NCBI RefSeq assembly: GCF_033115175.1 | Contig: NC_084828.1 | Span: 33,044,388 to 33,108,387, forward strand | Reading direction: 5' to 3' | DNA from: Lepus europaeus | Lineage: Eukaryota > Chordata > Mammalia > Lagomorpha > Leporidae | Length of the DNA: 64,000 bases | Part shown: one piece after another, positions 1 to 13,300 of the stretch | Layout of the letters: each line of letters opens with the position of its first letter | Numbering within the stretch: position 1 is the stretch's first letter | Position numbers and translations under genes: made by a program | Notes under the pieces: generated by a model | What the model saw: only the letters and a program-made list of their open reading frames with translations | Told to the model about the DNA's origin: nothing | Databases searched by the model: none

Positions 1-475
1 ATTTAGCTATGAAAAAGAATGAAATTTTAACACTTGCACCAAAGTGGATGGAACTGGAAGTCATTGTTGCTAAATGAAATAAGCCGGGCAAAGGTAAATG
101 CTGCATGCTCTCTCTCCTATACAGAAAATTTTAAAAAGTTGATATAAACTTATAATAGTGATTGCTAGAGGCTGGGGAGGATGTGGGAGAAAGAAAGCGG
201 ATGAATAATGGGTACCTACACACAGAAGTAATAGGTTCTAGTGTTCAGCAGTACAGTGGGATGACTCTAGTTCAAAATAAAATTATTCTGTACTGTCTGA
301 AGAACTAGAAGAGAGGAGCTTCTGGCTGCAAACATAAAGATAAGGAGATGGAAATGAGAATGGCACTATTTGATCCACTTGTTATGTATACATGTGTTAA
401 AATATTGCATGATACTCCGTAAGAATGAACAAGTAGTCTTTGTTAATCAAAATTTTTTAAAATAACGTTGATTCA
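1..475 (+). mobile_element. Old L1 LINE, 3' end, sense
   Basis: Starts at the window edge with the typical L1 end-of-element text (ATGGAACTGGAAGTCATT, AAATGAAATAAGCC, CTAGAGGCTGGG) and runs to the 3' UTR. An ancient L1M/L1P-type copy, truncated at least by the window edge. Confidence 0.75.
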
Positions 476-689
476 AAAAGAATTGCACAAAAATCTCTAC
501 TCCTTTACTGTTTGACTCTGCTCTACTTTATGTTTCTCACAACACAAATTGCATCCGTATACACTGTGTAGCCCTTGATATAGATTTACATTTTTTGCCC
601 TTTTATTTTAAATACTGTAGAAAATAAAAATCTTAGAAAAGAAACTGCAATAGTGTTGTTCTCGTATTATCCCATATTTATCTTTACTG

Positions 690-965
690 GAGAACTTATA
701 ACTTCAAGGTACAGTCTAGGGTACTTTCATTTTGAACTTCAAGGACACCCATTAGAACTCCCAGCTTTTGCTATTCTAGGAATGTTTTAATTTCTTGTTT
801 TTGAAAGATAACTTTGCTATATATAGGATTCTAGGTTTACAGATTTTTATTCCAGCCCTTTAAATATGCCACCCACTTGAGTTTGAACTTCAGGGTTTCT
901 GCTGAGAAATCCACTGATGATGTCCCTGGGGATCCCTGTAAGTCTTCAATGCCTGGAAATTTAGT
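690..965 (-). mobile_element. Old L1 3' region fragment, antisense
   Basis: Resembles the antisense L1M 3' UTR (GGATTCTAGGTTTACAG, TCTGCTGAGAAATCC). Divergent relic. Confidence 0.5.
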
Positions 966-2850
966 TTTCTTTCTGTTTCTAAAGTTTAGCAATTTGAGAA
1001 TATAAAAGCTAATTTTTTTGTATTATTCTGTAGCCTTTTTATTCTTTTAATCTGATACTAATATCACAATGATTCTAAAGTAGCACAAAAACACAATAAA
1101 AATGTAAACTCCTAGTAGTATCTGATGGGCAGCTGTTTTTGCTTACACAGTGGCATCAGATAGAAGCTAGTTGGTTGTTATCACTGCTTTCTTTGATTAG
1201 GTTCACTGCCATATCTGGCTGTTGACTGGCTATCAGTCAGCTGAGGTGACTAGTGACTAGCACAACTCTGTAGATTAGCTATTTTAAAAATTATTTGAAC
1301 CTATCTGTCATCTTAGGCCACACCAGGATTGTTTCCATGGTGATGACAGAGATGTGGGTATCCCCATAGGCAGGTCCTTTTGAAAGCTCTGGTTGTGTTA
1401 GATATGCATTAGGAAGTGCTAGGTTTGTGTCCTTTCAAGGGGCGGGGCTGGTGCAAATTGCCCACGAAGTGAGAATGCCTTCCCATTACAAGGTAAATGG
1501 CATGGATTTAGGAAAGGGTGATCAATGGAGCTGTTGTTGCAACAGAACACACCAACATAATACTTCCCTTTGATTTTCTTTGGTATAAGTAAAATAGTAT
1601 TCTATTAGGAAGAATGTACCTAACTCCTTGCCTCCCCATTAATTTAAAATTTCCTGTGTCTTCTTTTATTCTGTGAGTCTTGTCTTCAACAAATCTAACA
1701 TGTACTTAACATGACGTTATCAGGAACTGTACTATGTCACTTATGGGTGATATACTTTAGGAAAAGTGTGAAATGATTTGGTCCCAAACCTTTCCACTTG
1801 GAACTTTCATTCAGTACGCTTTTATCAATCTGATGTGTTATTTAAGAAGAGAACTATGAATTCATATTCCTCTATTTATAACCTGGATTTTCTACCTTGA
1901 TATTTTTAGGATATTTTTCTCTTTCATCGAAATCCAAACCAGTTTCTAGGAAATCTCTTGGTGAGTGTGATTAACTCATTTTCTTTAGATGGTAGTGAGC
2001 CTTTTCAGCTTGTAAACTCTGGTATACAATTATATTTCTTAAGTACCTTCTCCCTAAAAACATTACCTTCCTCAGAGAATAGCACTAACGTTTAATTTGA
2101 TTTATCATTTCTTATCCTATACCTTCCTCCCCTCATTCCTAATACAGGAAGAGCTTTCCATGTTTGTTTTAACACTTTCACTTTTCCTGAACGGGAATAA
2201 TTCATTATTCTGTTTTCCAACTTATCTTATTGTTTATTAGATCTACACATTTTCTTTCACTGGGTCTCTGCTCCTGTTTCTGAGACATGATCTTTTTTGG
2301 ATTTTAATGCGGGTGCTGTAGACTTTTCTGCAATTTCTAGTAATTGTAGTAATTTCTAGTTTGCTGCATCTAGTAACAGATTTCCCTGCTGATGGTCGTG
2401 GGTGATGATTTCATTCCCTTATTTTTATGACAGAGATCCCACTGCTTTATTCTGCACTACTCACTCATTCTAGGGCCAGGTAAAATCTGCCTTGGCTGAG
2501 AGTGGACCAGCTATTTGGATGGATTTGTTATGGTTGGTCCTTGTCCTGGTTCCAGCTGATGGAAAGGTGGATGTACAGGATTCCCTACAGAGTTTTCTTG
2601 GAGAGGCCAACATCATACTGCACTGTGATCCCATCTATTCTGCCTCTCCATTTTCTCATTCCCTGGTACTAAGGAACAAATGAAGTATCAAAGTATTTAA
2701 CTCATCCAAGTATCTCTCCACTGTTTGGGGATCATAACAGATCTTGCTTCTTCATTGCCTTCCTCTTTCTTCTAAATAATTGTGATAACATTGCATTTAT
2801 ACTTTCAAAACTGGAATTACTGTAAGTAACTCCTATTACGACTAGTATTA
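966..2850. other. Unassigned sequence upstream of LIPI exon 2
   Basis: AT-rich sequence with no convincing exon and no clear repeat. LIPI exon 1 was looked for here (a short signal peptide ending in phase 1 before a GT donor) and not found. An isolated GC-box-like GGGGCGGGGC is near 1440 but has no CpG-rich context. Confidence 0.4.
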
Positions 2851-2859
2851 AAGTAACAT

Positions 2860-3015
2860 ATTCATTTATTTTTTGCAGTATTTTCCTTGGGATAGATTCT
2901 TAGAAGTGGAATTACCAGGATAAAGTATACAATATTTTGTGAATTTTTGATATACGATATTATTTCCCAAAAATGCTCACCAAACTACACTTCCACAGCA
3001 GTATAAATATATACC
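2860..3015 (-). mobile_element. Old L1 fragment, antisense
   Basis: Carries the degenerate text AGAAGTGGAATTACC found in antisense L1M tails. Short ancient remnant. Confidence 0.45.
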
Positions 3016-3947
3016 CTCATTTACAAAAAGCGTTTGAAATGATGTGCTTATGAAAAAAATTACAATTTTGAAAATTTCTGCAAAAGAAAATTATAAGTAG
3101 TGATTGCTTCATTTCTTGTGATGACTATTGTTATTACACTGGCTTAGTTATTTCATTTTCTGTCCCAGTTCTTTTTAGAAAAGATAGAAAGTTAGGTAGA
3201 TAGATGATAGATAAACAGAAGTCATGCAGAATGCCCTCATAGATGAGAATACTGTAATGATAACATTTAAGCTGTTTCAAATTTTTGTGAGATTATATGT
3301 AAGCTTATGATTAATGTCCTTATACTTCATATACATTATTTTTTAATGTAAATCTTAGGAAGAAAGTCAAGAAAAAGAAATATATAAAAGAACATATATA
3401 TCCCCCCACAGTTATGCACACAGAGTTTTAGGGGGATATTCTATAAACTTACACTATCAGCATTCATTGATAGGAACATTTATTACTTTTATCCTTGCCA
3501 ATATTGAGCATTAGAAGAACTTTTGCACTTTTAACATTTGATACCAAAGCACAATACCTTTTGTTTTTGTTTGTAATCATTTGATCACTAATCATACAAA
3601 ACAGTATTTTTCCTAGCACTTATTATTCATATATAAGTACTTTTCTGTAAAACTTCTGTTAGCATTCATAATCACTTTAGTTCTTTTTTATTAGTGATAA
3701 ACTATTGTTATTATTTTCTCTTTTGTGTGTATACAAAACAATTTTAAATTTTTAATCAATTACAGTTACTTATATTTTGTAACCAACGTGTTACTCTACA
3801 CATGGTGGTTGCTCAGTGAATTCTGTTGAATTAAAACAAAGCGAAATACTTCCTATATTCCAAATTCAATTCTGTTCTGGGCAAAAGCAACAGGAATCAA
3901 ACGCTATCGCAGTACTCCATCTGACTTTTTCCCCCTTCTTTTTATAG

Positions 3948-4333
3948 ATAATAAAAGACCATGCCTTGAATTCTCTCAGCTAAGTCTAAAGGATTCCTTT
4001 CAAGATTTGTTTGTTCCCAGAATAGAGATAATTCTGATGCTGTACACCAGGAACAATCTAAATTGTGCTGAGCCACTCTTTGAGCACAACAACTCCCTTA
4101 ATGTGAATTTCAACACAGAGAAGAAAACAGTCTGGCTTATTCATGGATATAGACCAATGGGCTCCACCCCGTCCTGGCTTCGGAATTTTCTGAGGGTTTT
4201 GTTGAATGAAGAAGATGTGAATGTCATTGTAGTAGACTGGAACCGGGGTGCAACAACATTCATTTATAACAGAGCGGTTAAAAACACGAGAAAAGTTGCT
4301 GAGAATTTGAGTGGGCGCATTAGGAATCTTTTG
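3948..4333 (+). CDS. LIPI: LIPI exon 2 (residues 16-144)
   Basis: The acceptor is a pyrimidine tract ending TTTATAG and the donor is GTAAGT. The first two bases complete a codon begun with G in the unseen exon 1 (phase 1), giving Asp16. The exon encodes the start of the mature enzyme: [11 protein letters not shown], the strand and oxyanion-loop motif VWLIHGYRP, and [10 protein letters not shown], which are hallmarks of this lipase family. An N-glycosylation sequon is at Asn63. It ends in phase 0. Confidence 0.93.
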
Positions 4334-7300
4334 GTAAGTCTGGGAATTTTGTGCAGTATGCACAGTATGTACTCTGCAATGTGTTATGCAATACCACAAA
4401 GTGACAATAAAATACTCTTCTCCCATATCATAGGAATTCCTGCTCTGATGTACTAACGCTGCAGCCATCTTCTTTGTCTGCCTAAATAAGTATTGCAGTA
4501 CATGATGTGCCTTATTTTTTAAAAAGTCTCTTAAATATACAATTATTAAGTTTGTTTCTTTCAAGTCTACCTTTATAGACTTCAGAATAGAGCAGTGATC
4601 CTGTGTGGAGAGAGAGAATAAGCTATATAATCATTTCATTCTTTTGATTTCTTTCCTAAGGCGCAGCTGATATGTTTGGAGTTAATCAAGTGTGAATTTG
4701 TGGAAATGAGGAGAAAGTAGCTAGAAGCGTAGCATAATTCTGCCACCTTGGTAGTTGGGTTTAATACGTTCAACCTCAGCTCAATGTCATCTATAGTTTG
4801 AATGATTCTTATTTATTTAATTAACACTTCTAGAAATCCGAGTCTTTCCTGAGAAAAGTGGTGGTGATGGGAAAATAAATGAGAGAAAGAAGGTGATGGT
4901 GATGGGGAAAGAAATGAGAGAAATAAAGGTGATATCTGCCTGGGGGGAGGTGAGCATCTTTGAGCTTGGAAACTGACCTTGTATTGTGTTATGATGAACT
5001 TCCAAGCCTCTTTTGAAACTGAACTTAAATTTATAAAAATATTTATATGAATATTAAATGAATAACAAAAACTTGTGAAAAATAGAATTAAAAGATGTTT
5101 ATTAGAGTGCAATTTTTTAAAATCCATATATCTTTGTAGAGGTTTTTCATAGTGCACTTTTTCCAGGTGCTATTTGAATACTCCTCATATGCCTGGATTG
5201 TAAAACTTTTCACCAAATAATATTATTTAATTCCATTTCCCACAACGTTTTGAAGTACTCTTATAATTAAATATACATACCTGTTTATATACATGCTTAA
5301 CCAGTGAGTGATGTGTAGTAATCACTAAATAAAATCAGCTGCCATTATTACATTGCCATCACATCATTCGGACAAAATCACACTATACTCACAAAGTTGC
5401 AGAGGACCTAATTGTTTCAGCTGTCTTTGCTGATAGTCTATAAATTGCATAATTGATTTTTCCTGATGATTGTGATCTTTTCTCTAACTGACAATAAGTG
5501 CCCTAAAGTGTGGGATAATATGTATAATAGAACCAGAACAGAGGATCTTGTAGGTTCCAAACACAAAGAAAAGATAAGGCAACGGAAGGGTTGATTGCCT
5601 GGGATGATCAGTGATAGTTGTAGGCCTATGTTGAAATGTTGTATTGTACTCCTTAAAAATATATGTTACATGCTGTTCCGAAAATATACTTGTAAAGTGT
5701 GGGAAATTTGGTTACACAGTTAAATTTCTGACAATGCCATTGCTTACAAAAACTTCACATGAAGAAGATATGATGAGATCAGTAGCATTAAAATTTGGAG
5801 AGATACTCCCTCAGGGTTGTAGACACTGATTGATCTGAGAAATTTGAGGACAGAGTAACTTTGTGCCTAGAAAACCTGAGTCTAATTTTTATTTATTTAT
5901 TTATTTTTTCATTCATTTACTTGTTTATTTTTATTAGTGGGAAATACTCCACATCTTTCTACGAATCACTGGAAGTGCTACTTTATAGACTGGGCAGGAT
6001 CTACTCACAAGTCTTGTGTTAGCTCCCCAAGAATGTTGTGGAAGAAATGTGTCCTTTGTGTAGGCTTCTGATGTCTCCTTCTGGAGAGAAATTGCTTAAA
6101 ATTCATGCACCCTGTTTTGTCATCTCTGTTTTACTCATCTTCCTGGAGAATTTTGTACAACCTAACCAGATAAAATAAGAAGGCAGATGAGCATAAATTT
6201 TGAGGACCAGCAGTCCATCTGGCTGTTAACAAAATATAATGGACACGGCAGCTTATAAATAAGAGAAATCTATTTCTCACCCTTCTGCATGTGAGGAAGA
6301 CCAAAAAGAAGGCCCTGACAGGTTGTCAGGTGAAGACTCACTTGCTGGTTCATAGACCTTACCTTTTCACCATGTCCTCCCGTGGAAGACAGATCAATCA
6401 AATGCCTTTGGGCTTCTTTTAAGGAGGCACTTATTCTCTCAGGAGAGCTGCAGCCTCATAACATAATCAATGCCTCATCCCTCAACTCCCACTGTCCCCA
6501 GTAGCCACACCTTCAAATATAATCCACTTGGGATTTAAGATTTCAGCATGTTAATTTGGGTGAGAGGAGATACACACAATCAGACCATGGCAACTGGAAA
6601 TCTATCATCTCCCCTTCCTCATATATATGGGCTTGGGCAAGTCATTGCTTCTGACTTTGATTTCTCAAATGCTATTATTTAGTATTTCTTAGGTGCCAGG
6701 GACAGTTTTGGGCAACAGGACAAAAACAACTGAGTCATAAGGAAATTGAGAATATCCGCTTTAAGATTTATAAAGCACAATTCAAAGTAGTTAGCACAAA
6801 GTTATCGCCTAATAATGTCTATTATTATTGTTGTTATACTATGATTTGTTAATTTAGTGTGTTATTTTGCATATACTATTTTATATAATATGTGTTAAGG
6901 CTTTAAAAATTTTAAATAAAATTTATGGAAATTATATAAAAATGAGATATTTCATGGCAAAAGTTGAGCAAAGATGTAGTTGTTTTGAAATTATAGTCTC
7001 TTTTCCTATCTCCCAGAAACAAATTTAAAAAACTAATGAATTATAGATCAAAACACATAATTTGTGATTACCTGAACGAAAACCTTGACACTAAATTTTC
7101 AATTGCAGAAACATGGAGCATCTCTTGACAAGTTTCATTTCATAGGTGTGAGCTTAGGGGCTCATATTAGTGGATTTGTTGGAAAGATATTTCATGGTCA
7201 ACTTGGAAGAATAACAGGTAAAATGATTTTGTATAAACTTACTGTTTCAACACACTTTTTAAGCAATAAGTTACTTTATTTAAAACTTGGCTGATATAAT

Positions 7301-10300
7301 AATTGAGCAACAGAAATTGTGTACATTTTTTCTGTGTTATAATAAATTATTAGTCTTTCTTTCAGTTGTACTCCAAAGCCTTATTTAGTTCTGAGCAGAG
7401 CTTAAGGTATTAAAAATGGAAATGAGAAGGAATAGTATATTTCTGCAATTCTGTCTAAATTTGAACACATTATTTTTAGAATATAGAGGACAATGTAGTC
7501 ACTTAAAGAACTGTTCATTCACATATCAGCTAACAATATATCTATGTTTTTAATTTTCACAAACTTTGATATATTGCAATCCTTTTAAAAGTTTTACTCA
7601 TGGGGCCACGCCATGGCTCACTTGGTTAATCCTCCACCTTGCAGCACCAGCATTCCATATGGGCGCCGGGCTCGGTTGCTCCTCTTCCAGTCCAGCTCTC
7701 TGCTGTGGCCCAGGAAGGCAGTGGAGGATGGCCCAAGTGCTTGGACCCCTGTACCCGCATGGGAGACCAGGAGGAAGCACCTGGCTCCTGGCTTTGGATC
7801 GGCACAGCGCTGGCTGTGGCGGCCATTTGGGGAGTGAACCAACGGAAGGAAGACCTTTCTCTCTGTCTCTCTTACTGTCTATAACTCTACCTGTCAAATA
7901 AAAAAAAATTTTTTTTACTCAAATGCTTAAAGGGAGAGTCAATAGTTAGCACCCAATTTGAGGGTTTCTGGATCCTAACTGCTCTCAGGTTTTCATAACA
8001 AAATTAACTGTATCCAGAAATCTCAGGGGCTAAATAGTGCTGGCAAGGATTTTCATTCTTCTAGGAGTGATGGTGATTTTAGAACTAGAAGGATAATATT
8101 CCTCCTTAAGCAATCACATTTTAAAACAATTATTAATATCTGTGTCCATAGAAGATAATAATTTCATGCACTAATAAAAAGTGATAGAGTCTATAGTTAA
8201 GTTTCAAAAAAGGAGGATGGAGAAATAAATAACTTGTTTAGATAGTTGGGATGTTTCCAAAGCTTAATGTACCTTGAGTTATCTAATCTGATCATTGTTA
8301 ATATTATCCTCATGAAACATCAATGAAAACTGAGGTTCCCTGAATGAGTATAAGAGAGTTGGTACATAAGAGGTAAGCCACAATTTGCACAAAGTTTTCA
8401 ACCACCCATTCTTTTTTTTTTTTTTTTAAGTTTTTAGTGGACCAGCGCCGTGGCACAATAGATTAATCCTCTGCCTGTGGCGCCAGCATCCCATATGGGC
8501 ACCGGTTCTAGTCCCAGCTGCTCCTCTTCCAATCCAGCTCCCTGCTATGGCCTGGAAAAGCAGCAAAAGATGGCCCAAGTCCTAGGGCTCCTGTACCCAC
8601 ATGGGAGATTGGGAAGAAGCCCCTGGCTCCTGGCTTCGGATTGGCGCAGCTCTGGCCGTTGCAGCCATTTGGAGAGTGAACCAGCAGATGGAAGACCTTT
8701 CTGTCTGTCTCTCCCTCTCACTGTCTGTAACTCTACCTCTCAAATAAATAAATAAAATCTTTTAAAAAATAAAGAGAGAGGTAGAGTTACAGACAGTGAG
8801 AGGGAGAGACAGAGAGGTCTTCCATCCACTTGTTCACTCCCCAAATGACTGCAACGGTTGGAACCAGGAGCTAGGAGCCTCCTCCAGGTTTCCCACATGG
8901 GTCCAGGGGCCCAAGTACCTGGACCATCTTCTACTGCTATCCCAGGCCATAGCAGAGAGCTGGATCAGAAGAGGAGCAGCTGGGACTAGAACTGGTGCCC
9001 ATATGGGATGCCAGCACCTCAGGTGGAGGATTAACCTACTGTGCTAGAGCATTGGTCCCCTCAACCATCCATTCTTCTTTAATAACCACACTTAATCAGT
9101 TTGAAGCAGTCCTACTCCATTTCAATGCGTGCTTACTCATATTTAAATCCAGTTTGAAGTCTCAAATACCAGGCAACCATCAGGATTGTAAAGACCAGCG
9201 AATGTGGAAATGCTGTATTAGAATAATTTACATGAAATGAAATATTTCTGTCTCATTCAGGCAAGTGAGCTAAATAAAACAGAAATGAGCACAATTATAT
9301 TTCTTTTCATAAATTGTCTTTTTAAGATGATTATTTATTTAGATATTCTCAAGGAATTGAATTTTATCTCATACCCCTTCTTTTTGCTATTCTCCAGAAA
9401 GTCATGAACTTGTATTTTTATTTCAAATTGATACCTCAGATAATATCCACATTTCATGTATTTTAAATATATTTTTCTTAAAAGCATGCAGAAACCTCTT
9501 GTGATAAATAAATGACAGGATAAGAATACAGATGTTTTATCCCACATCCCAAATTTCATCTGATACCCAAAAGGCATTGCAGAGCTATAGAAAAAATTTA
9601 GAGTGAACTAGTAAGGCCAACTGTTCAAAGGGGGACAAGATGATATTAAATAGTTCTTCTCTTCTCAGGAGAAATAGCTGTTATCAAATATAAGGTTACT
9701 ACTGGCTTGCTCCTAATTACTTCTTAAATTAATATCTGAAAAAAAGCTTTCTACTTTGACTACCTCCTCCATAACCTTCTTGAGGCACCTCTAGTGTGGA
9801 TTAACTTGACAATCTGTGAATATCAGTCATAACTATTTTTCAAATAATGAAGATTTTTTATATTCATTCAATTTAATTTACCATTATTATGTTTTTGAGC
9901 AGGTTTAAACTAACACTATGAATACTAGATTTTTAATGCAGTAATGCAGTATGATGAACACCATAGTAATAGCTAGTAATAACTGATTTTATTGATGGTT
10001 TATTTCTTGCATTTCAGGTCTTGACCCTGCTGGGCCCAAATTCTCTGGAAAACCATCCTATAGCAGATTGCATTATACTGATGCCAAATTTGTGGATGTC
10101 ATCCATTCTGATGCCAATGGTAACAATGCATGATGTATTGCTTAATTATTTGAATGAAAAAAAGAAATATAGCCCTGGGGAAGAAGAGATTACAAAAGGA
10201 GAAAGAGTTGGGGATAAAATGATTTTAAATCTGTAATTATAGAATGCTAATGTTTTCATTAGTCATGGCAGCATTGCCCGGGGTTAGTGATTTCCTGTGT

Positions 10301-13300
10301 TGTCAAATGGACTGCACACCTATGGTTTGCCTCGTTTCTAGAGGTGTCATATTATCGTACAAAATGGAAACTTGGTAGAAGTTAGTTCATCCTGCCCATA
10401 TATTGACAGTTTTATTGGCTTGAACACCCTTCCTCCCGTGCATACTGTTTCTGATATATCCAGGTTACCACTGTCTCTTATTGTGTCTCAGCAATCTGTA
10501 TCAATCTGAGCATAGCACTTCAACAACAAAGTATTTTTTCTTCAAAGTTAGGGAAGTAATTTCTCTGTCATTTTTAATTATCTTCTCAAAAATCTCTAAC
10601 ATGGTATTAATAGTGTAGATGATACTACATTGGACAGATTCTTAATAAATACTTAACTATTCTGAAGCCTTCCTTGACCTAATATTGATGGAGCGCTGCA
10701 TTTATATCAGGCAGTATTATAAGTGCTTTGTGTGATTTAATTCTAAGTTTCCATGAGACTGATAATCATAGTTGTTTCCCCTTTTACAAATGAGGAAACT
10801 AGGGTCAGGGTAACAAGGCCAGTAAGTGAATGATCCAGAATTTGAAATCATGTATTTTGATTCTAGAGTGTTCACTTCACCAGTATATTGTTCTGATGAA
10901 TTGATAATTTAGATGTGTTGTGGGAATGGACCTGGAAGGGTGTGATTTCTATCTTGCCTAAAATAGAGACAAGAGGAAGAGACACTGAAACTACACCTGT
11001 AACCCTATTTCTTCAGGTTTCCTTTCTCTTTAATCCAAGTACCATAATTGCTCTCATGTTATCATGATTATCTTGTGGTGATCGACACCAGTTTTTTTTT
11101 TTTTTTCTTGTGAGATATAAAAGCCATAGATGACAGTCTCTCAACTTCTAAAACTATACTCCAAGGAACTGAGGCTATAATGGGAACAATTCTGCTCCTT
11201 ATTTAGAATAAAGGCTTACCTATTAGAAAGTGAATGCCCAAAGACTCATAGATTTAGTTTGATACCACCAACCTCTCTTGTTTTCCTTGCTGCTAGCTGT
11301 TCATATCAACTTAATATCATATCCACACACAGGTATCCCAACTGGTCAGAAACTCTGTGGTCCCTTGTCTGAACTCTTCCTCTGAAACCTCAGCGTTACT
11401 TCTGCGTATGCCCTTTTGAATGAGCCCTTAATGCTTTTTATTATTTTTGCCTGCATTTTTGACTTTTAGTAATAACCTATTATGGATTGTCTTTTATTCC
11501 CAACGTTTTCTGGTGACTCCACCCTATCAGGTGTCACGAGATGTCACAGAGTTGGCAGCTCGGATAGAGCTTTCAGTGTCCATCACAAATAAAGAACACT
11601 GATTTTTGTCATTGCACATTAGCCAGGAATTTCCTAAACACTTAGGCTCAGCATATAGTTAACAGAATACCTCTTTCCTTGAGTGCTGACCAATCTTCTA
11701 CCTGCCTATACTGCTCGTCCTTATTCAACTGTATATGTTAAAGAAGCCATGTGGCACTCCAAAGTGGAGGACTAGGTGACGTGGACAAACATTCCTGCTG
11801 AGATACTGGCACAAATGACCAGTGTTCAGAAGATTAAAAAAAAAAATACAGGGAGGCAAACTGGTAATTTGAAGCCACTTTGTGTTTTATGGAAGGTTTT
11901 CTGGGGCAGAGACTCGGAAGTGCGTTTGAAACTCTCATAATGGGCCTTGTAAAACATTTCTTACTTTTTTTCTGGGAAACTGGAGAACAGTAGTGCAGGG
12001 GCAGAGGTAAACTTGTAGAGAACCAGGGTTTTTATGGTCTGTAGACATCCTTCCAATCAGCTGAGTTTCTCAGACAAAAATTACAGAGACTTGTTAGGGA
12101 AATTTTAGACAGCTGGAACTTCTAGGTGCCCCATAGATGCAAACAGCAGTCCTCTTTAGAGTGAGTCACATCACCTTTCGTCTCAAATTATTTTTATAAA
12201 CTATTTCAAAATACTGTTATGTTTATTAGCATTCAAATAAAAATAACCAGATATACTTGAAGAAAGATGGTGTGAAGCAATAGTCAATAAATAGTAAGCA
12301 TTGGAAACAAGTCAATAAAAGAAACTGACAGGCCTACAGATATTGCAGTTATTATACATTGACTATAAATATATGCTTATTATTTTTAAAGAGGTAAAAA
12401 TAATGCTGAAAATTTTAATATAGCATAAATATACATATGGTTGATTGTGTTTGATGAAAGTAATGAAAATTATATCCTAAAAAGTAAAATAATTTTCATT
12501 CAATGAATGGGCTTAACAAAATTGAAAACAGATAAAGAGTGTGTGAGTGAGTGAACTAGAAAATAGATGAAAAGTAAATTTGTAGAATTAAGGAAATAGA
12601 TATCAGAGATTGAACAATACTTGTATAGCAGAGAGCTAAAAGGCAAATACAGTGCATACTCAGGAGATAAATCATATTTTGCTAGAATCCCACAGCAAAA
12701 TACAGCAAAAGTAATGTTTAAAGACTACCTCATGATTTCCCCAAATCAAGGAAATTTAAATAATACACAACTTCACACTATTTAATTAATTCTAATAGGA
12801 GCAAATAATGAGAAATTCTCACTGAGAAACAAGATACTAAAGCTGCAGAAAGACAGCTATTGAGATACTACTGTGTTTGTGCAGGAATAACAGACTCATA
12901 CTTTCCATAAGGGTAGTACCCCTGGCTGTTTCAAGAATAAAAATGGAACAAATACATTTTGTTTCAGACAAATTAAACTGAGGGAAACAATTATGAATAG
13001 AATGGCTGTTCTTCAGGCTAAGGGAAAATTATCCCTACCTTGTAGCTATTCAGGAAAGAAAAGTCATGAAAATGGTAAAATATTAAAGAATGGACACTGC
13101 CTTAAATAGTGTTAATAATATTCTAAAAGACTTAAAATAAAGAGTTAAAAACTCTCTCACATAATAGTATATAAATTTGGGGACTAGTAAAAGAAGTTCA
13201 GATATTCTTTGTTCCTTTCGTAAGGAAAGAAGGTAAAAGTGACTTTGTATTGCTTCATGTTTATAAATAAGCTATCCATGTTGAATATCCAGAATATCCA

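Noticed and set aside
1437..1450. GC box GGGGCGGGGC as a possible LIPI promoter element
   Set aside because: Isolated in AT-rich sequence with no CpG island, TATA box or first exon beside it.
1905..1962. Exon-like segment between TATTTTTAG and a good GTGAGTGTG donor
   Set aside because: It contains no ATG and no LIPI similarity; could be a random pair of splice-like signals.
2492..2683. Open frame whose segment from 2519 (MDLLWLVLVLVPADG) looks like a signal peptide and could have been LIPI exon 1
   Set aside because: No donor keeps the required phase (single G before GT), the sequence does not resemble the family's signal peptide, and no upstream start context is visible. Probably chance.
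4058..4564. 168-codon minus-strand open frame opposite LIPI exon 2
   Set aside because: Shadow frame of a conserved coding exon running into the intron; no domain.
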